A DNA stretch of 64,000 nucleotides from Fodinibacter sp038210185 (GTDB lineage Bacteria; Actinomycetota; Actinomycetes; Actinomycetales; Dermatophilaceae). The stretch spans positions 14,820-78,819 of the forward strand of contig JBBQWX010000002.1 in the NCBI GenBank assembly GCA_038210185.1, in the 5' to 3' direction. Positions within the stretch are counted from its first letter, which is position 1. Every line of letters begins with the position of its first letter. A program made the position numbers and the translations under genes. Shown here in pieces: positions 57,649 to 64,000 of this stretch. Below the pieces are notes generated by a model, which saw only the letters and a list, made by a program, of their open reading frames with translations, was not told the origin of the DNA and did not search any database.

Positions 57649-59097
57649 TCAGCCGTCGCCGCGCACGATGGCGAGCACCTCGTCACGCACCCGGGCCATC
57701 GTGGCCGCGTCGGCCGCCTCGACGTTGAGCCGCAGCAGTGGCTCGGTGTTCGAGGCGCGCAGGTTGAGCCACCACATCGGGTCGCCGTCACCGTCGCCGG
57801 CATGGGTCAGCGTGAGCCCGTCGAGCTCGTCGGTGTCGACACCCTGCGGCTGCGCCCAGGTCCGCACCTGCTCGGTCGCGGCCGCCGCGTCGGTGACGGT
57901 CGAGTTGAGCTCGCCCGACGCGGCATACCGGGCGAGGTCGGCCATGACGGTGCTCAGCGGGGCGGCCTGCTCGCCGAGGGCGGCCAGGGTGTGCATCGCG
58001 GCGAGCATGCCGGTGTCGGCGAACCAGAAGTCGCGGAAGTAGTAGTGGGCGCTGTGCTCGCCACCGAACACCGCGTCGTGGCGGGCCATCTCGCCCTTGA
58101 TGAAGGAGTGGCCCACCCGGGTGCGCACCGCACGGGCGCCGGTGGCGGCGATGACCTCGGGGACCTGCGCGGAGCAGATGACGTTGTAGACCACGGTGAC
58201 GTCTGCGGCATCCGCCCCCTCGGCGACCGCCCTGGCGACCTCGCGGCGGGCGATCAGCGCGGTGATCGCACTGGGGCTCACCGGTTCGCCGCGCTCGTCG
58301 ATGACGAAGCAGCGGTCGGCGTCGCCGTCGAAGGCCAGGCCGAGGTCGGCCTGGTGCTCGCGGACGGCGGCCTGGAGGTCGACGAGGTTCCTCGGGTCGA
58401 GGGGGTTGGCCTCGTGGTTGGGGAAGGTGCCGTCGAGCTCGAAGTACAGCGGGATGACGGTGAGCGGCAGGGCGGGGAGGCCGGCGCCGGTGCCCAGCAC
58501 GGCCGGCACGGTGTGCCCTCCCATGCCGTTGCCGGCATCGACGACGACGGTGAGCGGGCGGATGCCGCTCAGGTCGACCAGGCCGCGCAGGAAGGTGGCG
58601 TAGTCGGCGAGGACGTCGCGCTCCTCGACGGCACCGACGGGGTTCTCGGGAGGGTCGGGGTCGGCGACGTCGCCGGACAGGAGGCGTTCGGCGGTGACGC
58701 GCACGTCGGCGAGGCCGGTGTCCTGGCCGACCGGGCGGGCCCCGGCGTGGCACAGCTTGATGCCGTTGTAGGCGGCGGGGTTGTGGCTGGCCGTGAACAT
58801 CGCCCCGGGCAGGTCGAGGGCCCCACTGGCGTAGTACAGGCCGTCGGTGCTCGCCAGGCCGATCAGGGTGACGTCGACGCCGCGGCTGCGGGCGCCGTCG
58901 GCGAAGGCGGTGCTGAGCTCGGGGCTGGAGGCGCGCATGTCGTGGGCGACGACGCAGCCGGTGGCCCCGTCGGCGCGGACGACGACCTCGGCGAAGGCGG
59001 CACCGAGCGCACGCGTCACCCGGGCGTCGAGCTGGTCGGGCACGGTGCCACGCACGTCATAGGCCTTGACGACATCGGACAGGGAGAACGAGGTCAC
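57649..59097 (-). CDS. manB: Phosphomannomutase/phosphoglucomutase
   Basis: The 482-residue alpha-D-phosphohexomutase has the catalytic serine loop TASHNP (S104), the metal site DGDADR, and a C-terminal phosphate-binding domain (RASNTEPLLRLN). It converts mannose-6-phosphate to mannose-1-phosphate for GDP-mannose synthesis, which would feed the mannosyltransferase-like genes in this window. It starts at GTG 59097. The order matches the mycobacterial manB region, though no manA gene is present here. Confidence 0.93.
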   Translation of the reverse strand: MTSFSLSDVVKAYDVRGTVPDQLDARVTRALGAAFAEVVVRADGATGCVVAHDMRASSPELSTAFADGARSRGVDVTLIGLASTDGLYYASGALDLPGAMFTASHNPAAYNGIKLCHAGARPVGQDTGLADVRVTAERLLSGDVADPDPPENPVGAVEERDVLADYATFLRGLVDLSGIRPLTVVVDAGNGMGGHTVPAVLGTGAGLPALPLTVIPLYFELDGTFPNHEANPLDPRNLVDLQAAVREHQADLGLAFDGDADRCFVIDERGEPVSPSAITALIARREVARAVAEGADAADVTVVYNVICSAQVPEVIAATGARAVRTRVGHSFIKGEMARHDAVFGGEHSAHYYFRDFWFADTGMLAAMHTLAALGEQAAPLSTVMADLARYAASGELNSTVTDAAAATEQVRTWAQPQGVDTDELDGLTLTHAGDGDGDPMWWLNLRASNTEPLLRLNVEAADAATMARVRDEVLAIVRGDG

Positions 59098-59152
59098 GGG
59101 TGGCGAGCCTACGTGAGCGCGAGAATCGCCCCGCTCACCGGGATACTCCTCC

Positions 59153-60781
59153 TCATTCCACGAGGCGGATGGGGTCGCCCTCGACCGAGGCCTGCCACGA
59201 CGTGGTGTCGGACGGGTTCGACCCGCTGCCGTAGTAGAACTCCAAGCGCACCCAGCAGCCCGTGGGCGAGGAGTCGGTGCAGCTGTAGCTCACGGGGATC
59301 GGGACGCTGATCGTCTGCCACTTGCCGTTGTAGGACCCGCTGACCGAGATCTTGCAGTCCGTCAGGTTGCCGGTCTTAACGCCATTGCCCTTGCACCCCG
59401 CAAAGCTGCCGCCGATCTCCGACGGTGGCAGGACCGTGATGGTACTGCCGCTCGTGGCACCGTCACCGATGTCGAAGAGGCTGACGTTGAAGATCTGCCC
59501 GTTCGAGGACGACGGGATGCGGGCCAGGAAGAACTTCGTCCTGGCGCCGCCGGGGGTGTTGGCGTAGAGGACCATCTTGCCGAACCCCGCGATGGAGATG
59601 TTGTCCTTGTCGCCCGTGGCGGAGCCCGAAGCGCGCAGGCCGTACCGGTTGTGGCCGCCCTGGCTGTCGGCGAGCAGTCCGTTGGTCTTCACCTGGATGG
59701 CGTACGTGCCCGGAAGGGTCGTGCCGGGGAAGTCGCACAGGGTGACCCACCGGCGGAAGTTCGCCGCGACGTCCGGGCGGGCGGTGTACTGCGACGTGGT
59801 CGTGTCAAGGACCTTGGACAGGTCGCCGCTGAAGGGCTCATACAACTTGGTGCAGGTGTTGACGATGGGCCAGGTCGTCGGGTCCCACGGGTTGTTGCCC
59901 GGGGAGCGGATGATGAACTGGGTCTTGACCAGACCGGTGTTGAAGGGCTGGTCGCCGGTGCACCACACCCCCGCGCCCGGCGCGTAACGCTGTAGGGGGT
60001 TGCTGACCACGGCGTTGCCGCCGAGGTTCTTGGCCAGGGCGAGGTTGTTCGTGCTGTTCGAGGTGCAGGTGTCGCCGACGACAATCTGCGCCGGGTCGAA
60101 GGCCTCGAGCTTGAGGTTGCTCACCGGCTGGCGCAGCGTGACCGTGAAGACGTGGCCCCTGGCGTCGTAGTCCATGTTCGTACCGCTGCTGCAGCCGTCC
60201 TCGCTGGAACAGCTGTTGTTCTGGAAGGCGTCGCCGTAGCTCTTGGCCGCCGCAGGGCTGCCGACGTTCGCCCAGAAGAGCCCGGTGTCGTCACAGTTGC
60301 TGCTGGCGGTGAGCGTGTTGGGTTCCGGGTCGTCGCCGAACCGGTTGCACGGGCTGCCCAGGGGCACCGGGCCCGCGAAGTCAGCCACGGCGTAGCGGCT
60401 GACCGTCGTGGTGGGCTTGCCGAGCAGCGGCCCGAAGATGTTGTCGACCGTGCGGGTCACGTCGACCCGCAGCCGCGTCGGGCCGCCGCTGAGCGCCCCG
60501 GTCACCGTCGTGGACGCGGTCCCGTCCTTGAACCCGTTGTTCGCCGAGTAGCTCTTGGCCATCGCGAAGGCAGCCGTCTGGTTCCCGGGCAGCTTCGTCA
60601 CTCCAGCCAGCGCTGCGGCATCCGCGGCTCGCTGTGCACGCTGACCCGTGAGGTACCAGTTGCCGACGTCGACGGCGAACGCCGAGAAGGACATCAGCAC
60701 GATGAGGAGCAGACCTGTTGTCACGGCGATGTAACCCTGCTCGTCGCGCCGGGCGCGAGTCCTCGGGTGTCGTGGTGTCAT
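59153..60781 (-). CDS. TadG-like pilus-associated protein (large, secreted)
   Basis: The 542-residue protein has the TadG N-terminus: a basic start, then GYIAVTTGLLLIVLMSFSAF as the single membrane helix, followed by VDVGNWYLTGQRAQRAADAA, the Flp-associated TadE/TadG hallmark. The remaining 480 residues form a large Cys-containing extracellular region without a recognised domain. TadG-type pseudopilins support Flp pilus assembly or adhesion. ATG 60781 follows GGAGG. It is the last of three TadE/G-type genes, 11 bases downstream of the preceding one. Confidence 0.85.
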   Translation of the reverse strand: MTPRHPRTRARRDEQGYIAVTTGLLLIVLMSFSAFAVDVGNWYLTGQRAQRAADAAALAGVTKLPGNQTAAFAMAKSYSANNGFKDGTASTTVTGALSGGPTRLRVDVTRTVDNIFGPLLGKPTTTVSRYAVADFAGPVPLGSPCNRFGDDPEPNTLTASSNCDDTGLFWANVGSPAAAKSYGDAFQNNSCSSEDGCSSGTNMDYDARGHVFTVTLRQPVSNLKLEAFDPAQIVVGDTCTSNSTNNLALAKNLGGNAVVSNPLQRYAPGAGVWCTGDQPFNTGLVKTQFIIRSPGNNPWDPTTWPIVNTCTKLYEPFSGDLSKVLDTTTSQYTARPDVAANFRRWVTLCDFPGTTLPGTYAIQVKTNGLLADSQGGHNRYGLRASGSATGDKDNISIAGFGKMVLYANTPGGARTKFFLARIPSSSNGQIFNVSLFDIGDGATSGSTITVLPPSEIGGSFAGCKGNGVKTGNLTDCKISVSGSYNGKWQTISVPIPVSYSCTDSSPTGCWVRLEFYYGSGSNPSDTTSWQASVEGDPIRLVE

Positions 60782-60792
60782 GTTGGCCCTCC

Positions 60793-61341
60793 TCAGGGTC
60801 CGCAGCCGTTCGAGGCCGGGATGGGCTCGAATCCCAGAGCATTCGCCTCGCGGATGGTGATCGTCGTGAACACCATCCGGGTCAGGCCGTCGTGGCGCAG
60901 CTGGAGGTAGACCCCGACTCGGTCGAGCGTCCCAGCCGCGCAGGCGCGCTGGCTCGCCGCGGCCCAGTTCGAGTAGGTCGGGGTGAACTGCGAGCCGTTC
61001 CAGCGGAATTTGACGCACACGGTGCAGTCGGCGAACGAGCTGGAGCCCTGCGGGAACTCATCGGTCGGGTTGGCCTTGTAAACCCACAGCTGCTCGATGT
61101 TGCTCTTGTTGATGGCTCCGCCGGCGATCTGCACACGGTCGGCGGCGTCCTGCGCGAAGTTGGCGTTGCGTGGCTCGGCGGACGCCATGCGCACCCCTGC
61201 CTTGACGGCATCCGAGGCCGACAGGTTGTTCTGGAAGAACAGCGCGAACTCCATGATGCCGAGGACGAGCACGATGAACAGTGGCGTGACGAGGGCGGCC
61301 TCGACGGCGGCCGCACCGCGCTCCCGGCGCTGACTGGTCAT
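60793..61341 (-). CDS. TadE-like pseudopilin
   Basis: The 182-residue protein begins with a basic leader and ERGAAAVEAALVTPLFIVL, the TadE-type processing and helix region, with NNLSASDAVKAGVRMAS as the amphipathic continuation. The extracellular remainder has several Cys residues (CTVCVKFRW and a terminal NGCGP). TadE proteins are minor pseudopilins processed by the prepilin peptidase. ATG overlaps the upstream stop (ATGA), coupling it to its paralogue. Confidence 0.88.
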   Translation of the reverse strand: MTSQRRERGAAAVEAALVTPLFIVLVLGIMEFALFFQNNLSASDAVKAGVRMASAEPRNANFAQDAADRVQIAGGAINKSNIEQLWVYKANPTDEFPQGSSSFADCTVCVKFRWNGSQFTPTYSNWAAASQRACAAGTLDRVGVYLQLRHDGLTRMVFTTITIREANALGFEPIPASNGCGP

Positions 61342-61952
61342 GGCGACGAGCACACGAGTGCCGAGGAAAGCTGCTCGAGCCGCATCGTGGTCGTCTCCTG
61401 AACCAGCTTGCCCTCGCCGAACATGATGGGGGCGTCGTGCCGGTACTGGACCCGCACGCCGACGGCGTCCACGGGGTCGACTCCCGCGACCGGGTCTCCG
61501 GCGCACGCCATGCGGCCCGTCCAGCTGCCTGCGCCGGCACTCACGACGGGGTGCCCGTTGGCGTCAGCCGACACGGTGAACTGCACGCACTGCGAGCCGC
61601 ACCCGCTCCCTGATGAGGGTTCCCCGGTGGGCGAGTTCGGGTTCGCCTTGTACACCCACAGCTTCGTGATGTCTGAGTAGTTCATGCCGTCCATCGAGGT
61701 GGCGACCTGCACCGCTGCGTGCTGCGCCAAGTTGGGATCCAGAGGTTGCTGCGCCGCGAGGCGGGCCCCGGCGCGCGACGCCGAGCTCACCTCGTAGGTC
61801 GTGCGGAAGAGCATCGACACGTCGACGACACCCGCGAGGATCGTGAGGAGCAACGTGGAGACGATGGCGGCCTCGACGGCGACCGCGCCGCGCTCAGCGC
61901 GGGCGACCCGGACGCCTCTCTGGCCGGGTCTACGGTGGCGCAGTCCCGACAA
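61338..61952 (-). CDS. TadE-like pseudopilin
   Basis: The 204-residue protein has ERGAVAVEAAIVSTLLLTIL and continues with TYEVSSASRAGARLAA, the same layout as the next gene. The two share WVYKANP and related blocks and are clearly paralogous. Start choice is uncertain; TTG 61952 is preferred because GGAGG lies seven bases upstream, and an internal GTG (VRVARAERG) would also retain the motif. It heads the three-gene unit. Confidence 0.83.
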   Translation of the reverse strand: MSGLRHRRPGQRGVRVARAERGAVAVEAAIVSTLLLTILAGVVDVSMLFRTTYEVSSASRAGARLAAQQPLDPNLAQHAAVQVATSMDGMNYSDITKLWVYKANPNSPTGEPSSGSGCGSQCVQFTVSADANGHPVVSAGAGSWTGRMACAGDPVAGVDPVDAVGVRVQYRHDAPIMFGEGKLVQETTTMRLEQLSSALVCSSP

Positions 61953-62106
61953 CGCGCCACCTCCGAGGTCGTTCGAGATGGGCCATGAATCGGCCCTTCT
62001 CAGGATACGACCTACTGTCCGCAGCGAGCGGGCGGGGCGGAGGGTGTGACCGAAGGACGCCGAGGTCTGACCGAACGGATGAGGGTTCGCTGCCGGGCCG
62101 GGACGC

Positions 62107-62499
62107 TCAGCCCTCGGCGCTGCCCCGCAGCACGCGCAAGTGCCCGCGACGGACCTCGCCAGGCACCACGGCCGGCCCGGAATCGACAACAGCGGCGGCG
62201 GCAGCGGCGGCGGGCGTCGAGGTGCGGGGCCGGCCCGCCTCACGGACCGCGTCGGCGAGGGCGAGCAGGTCGTCGGTGCTCGGCTGCGGCTCGGGGTAGT
62301 CGGTGGCCAGCCGGACGACCTCCCAGCCCCGGGGGGCGGTGAGCCGCGTGGCGTGCTCCGCGCACAGGTCGTAGGTGTGCGGCTCGGCGTAGGTCGCCAG
62401 TGGCCCGAGAACGGCAGCCCGGTCGCCGTACACGTAGGTCAAGGTGGCGACCGCGGCGCCGCGGCAGGCCGTCTTGGAGCACCGACGGGACAGGTTCAC
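62107..62499 (-). CDS. DUF3499 family protein
   Basis: The 130-residue protein begins with a zinc-ribbon-like pair (RRCSKTACRGAAVATLTYVY) and a second Cys/His region (HTYDLCAEHATRLTAP), typical of DUF3499. The C-terminus is Ala-rich and unstructured. It is conserved across actinobacteria beside the metallopeptidase-like gene and phosphomannomutase; function unknown. GTG 62499 follows TAGAGT by seven bases, implying a leaderless mRNA. Confidence 0.88.
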   Translation of the reverse strand: MNLSRRCSKTACRGAAVATLTYVYGDRAAVLGPLATYAEPHTYDLCAEHATRLTAPRGWEVVRLATDYPEPQPSTDDLLALADAVREAGRPRTSTPAAAAAAAVVDSGPAVVPGEVRRGHLRVLRGSAEG

Positions 62500-62512
62500 C
62501 CCAGGAACTCTA
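62500..62512 (-). promoter_or_regulatory. -10 element of leaderless promoter at 62499
   Basis: On the minus strand TAGAGT (62507-62512) is followed by seven bases and GTG. Confidence 0.5.
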
Positions 62513-62547
62513 GGCGGCACCCCCGACGGCCGGGCGCAGGCACGCCG

Positions 62548-62560
62548 TAGCATGCCGGGC
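62548..62560 (+). promoter_or_regulatory. -10 element of leaderless promoter at 62561
   Basis: TAGCAT (62548-62553) is followed by seven bases and GTG 62561, divergent from the DUF3499 promoter. Confidence 0.5.
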
Positions 62561-62980
62561 GTGACAGGTTCGCGACGCCGTGAGCGCCACGGCCGGGGGG
62601 TGCGCGGCCCGCTGGCCTGGCCCCCGGTGCCCGCCATGGAGACCCGCAGGGCCCGGTTCGACGCGCTGGTGCTGCACGCGGCCGAGCGCGTGCGCCCCCA
62701 CCTCGGCACGCGCCATGCCGCCCTCGAGTTCGCCGTCGAGGACGTGCCACCGCAGGACCCCGCGCCGTGGGAGGAGCAGATCGCCCCGCTCGGTCGGCTG
62801 CTGCGGGGCACGCCCACCAGGGCACCCCGGGTTCTGGTCTACCGGCGGCCGATCGAGGCCCGGGCGCAGGACGACCTCGACCTCGCCGACATCGTGCGCG
62901 AGGTGGTCACCGAGCAGGTGGCTGCGCTGCTGGGGGTTCCGCCGAAGGAGCTGGACCCGGGGCTCGACCCCGACGGCTGA
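62561..62980 (+). CDS. Metallopeptidase-family (zincin-like) protein lacking HExxH
   Basis: The 139-residue protein aligns in layout with the zincin_1 family: a basic N-terminus, FDALVLHAAERVRPHLG, the VLVYRRPIEARA strand, and a final helix where the HExxH zinc motif should lie. Here that helix reads VREVVTEQVAALLGVPP, so both His and the catalytic Glu context are absent and peptidase activity is unlikely. GTG 62561 sits seven bases after TAGCAT. It is divergent from DUF3499, as in related genomes. Confidence 0.83.
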   Translation: MTGSRRRERHGRGVRGPLAWPPVPAMETRRARFDALVLHAAERVRPHLGTRHAALEFAVEDVPPQDPAPWEEQIAPLGRLLRGTPTRAPRVLVYRRPIEARAQDDLDLADIVREVVTEQVAALLGVPPKELDPGLDPDG

Positions 62981-62984
62981 GCGC

Positions 62985-64000
62985 TCAGGGCAGCGGGAAG
63001 GCGCGGCTGACCTCGGAGGTCAGCATGCTCTCCGAAAGCGGCATCGACGAGAGCAGGCGGCCCCGGCCGGTGCCACTGGAGGACACGATGGTGCCGCGCA
63101 GCTCGCCGCTGCCGGTGATGCGGCGGACCCACACCGAGGTCGCGCCGTCGAGGGGAGCGGTCGCCACCCGGTCGGCCAGCAGCTCGACCTCGCGGCTGCG
63201 CCGCTCGCCGTCGACGACCGTGATGACCTCGGCGGTGGCGTTGCCACCGGTGCTCACGAGGTGGGCGGTGCGCACGACGCTGTCACTGCGCCGGAACGCC
63301 GCCCCGCCGAGCGAGCCCACACCCGTGGTCGCCGGCGACCACGCGAAGTCACCGGGCACCTTGCCGGTGCCGATGCGGGTGAACGCCGAGGCGACCACGG
63401 GCACGTCGGCCCGCAGGGTCACGGAGAACGTGCCATCGGGCAGGCCGGCGAGCGGAAGCTCACCGACCGCACCGGCGGGCACACTGAGCACGCTCTCGCC
63501 CTTCAGCGGCACCGGTGCGTCGCGGTCGAGCACGCTGAACCTGACCACGGCGCCCCGCTCCCCCGGCACGGCGACCCGCACGGCGGTGGAGCCATCGGCG
63601 TCGACGACCACCCCCGGCACCACCACGACCGTTCCAGGTGTGGCCGCGGCAACGGTGGTCTCGGCTCCGAGCGCGGTGCTGCCCGCCACCCAGGTGTCAG
63701 TGAGCGTGGCCTGGACGCCGCCGCCACCCGAGCGCACGTGGACGGCGGGCGTCGTCTCCGCGCCGTAGCGGGCGTCGAGCAGCACGCTGACCCGACCCCC
63801 CGGAGCGACCGTCTCGACCACGGGGTCCCCGAGCCGGCCCGACGTGCCGTGCACGCTGACCTCGGCGGACACCGGGTTGGCGCCCGGGTTGGTGAGCACG
63901 AGGCGTTCCTGTCGGCCCGGCCCGGGGCCCCCGCCGAGCAGCCAGAGGTCGGATCCGCCGGCGCCGCACGGCGTGGTGACCAGGCCACGCAGGTCCTTGC
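62985..64000 (-). CDS. DUF5719 family protein, C-terminal part
   Basis: The frame is open from the window's right edge to the stop at 62985, at least 337 residues, so the N-terminus is missing. Visible segments (LVLTNPGANPVSAEVSVHGT, WSPATTGVGSLGGAAF, VRRITGSGELRGTIV) are beta-rich and match DUF5719, an actinobacterial family of extracytoplasmic proteins with an N-terminal membrane helix. Function is unknown. It converges on the metallopeptidase-like gene with four bases between stops. Confidence 0.8.
   Translation of the reverse strand, partial: KDLRGLVTTPCGAGGSDLWLLGGGPGPGRQERLVLTNPGANPVSAEVSVHGTSGRLGDPVVETVAPGGRVSVLLDARYGAETTPAVHVRSGGGGVQATLTDTWVAGSTALGAETTVAAATPGTVVVVPGVVVDADGSTAVRVAVPGERGAVVRFSVLDRDAPVPLKGESVLSVPAGAVGELPLAGLPDGTFSVTLRADVPVVASAFTRIGTGKVPGDFAWSPATTGVGSLGGAAFRRSDSVVRTAHLVSTGGNATAEVITVVDGERRSREVELLADRVATAPLDGATSVWVRRITGSGELRGTIVSSSGTGRGRLLSSMPLSESMLTSEVSRAFPLP

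Overview
The window is very GC-rich, uses GTG and TTG starts freely, and carries actinobacterial hallmarks: MtrAB-LpqB, BldC-like HTH, DUF2505, DUF3499, DUF5719, LuxR-type regulators and leaderless promoters. It looks like a chromosomal segment of an actinomycete, probably Micrococcales close to Intrasporangiaceae. The genus is inference, since no rRNA or other marker is present.

Layout. 0-5.3 kb: a tandem palindromic repeat, two small hypothetical genes, DUF2505, 1-pyrroline-5-carboxylate dehydrogenase, a DUF6912-like protein and a WS/DGAT acyltransferase. 5.3-9.8 kb: a CpaE-like ATPase with a SAF-domain partner, an HTH protein, and a LysM protein translationally coupled to an Rv3235-like protein. 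9.8-13.1 kb: a coupled MFS, RDD and repeat-protein operon. 13.2-25.3 kb: a conserved core block with secA, a double-GNAT gene, a YcaQ-like wHTH gene, a LuxR regulator, hpf, comF, lpqB, mtrB and mtrA. In Mycobacterium tuberculosis the counterparts of secA to mtrA run in the same order and sit beside ahcY.

Here about 27 kb of accessory DNA separates mtrA from ahcY. It holds a sensor/regulator pair whose kinase lacks recognisable ATP-binding boxes. It holds a tad (Flp) pilus operon with two pilins, CpaB, CpaE, CpaF, a VWA-TadB fusion and TadC. It also holds a run of large membrane proteins (GT-C-like), three GT2 glycosyltransferases, a DUF2304 protein, a flippase-like protein and a methyltransferase. 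I infer that this island builds and decorates a surface pilus or glycan.

49.8-55.6 kb is a zone of gene decay around an intact ahcY: a PIG-V-like mannosyltransferase wreck, an ahcY fragment, a frameshifted GT87 gene and a broken CDF transporter. From 55.6 kb the conserved neighbourhood resumes: YbaK-like, SIS isomerase, Trm112-like, phosphomannomutase, then DUF3499, a zincin-like protein lacking HExxH, and DUF5719. Three TadE/TadG-type genes (59.2-62.0 kb) sit inside it, so tad-related genes occur in three separate blocks (5.3-7.3, 27.7-34.4 and 59.2-62.0 kb). No prepilin peptidase, tRNA, rRNA, CRISPR array or insertion sequence was seen.
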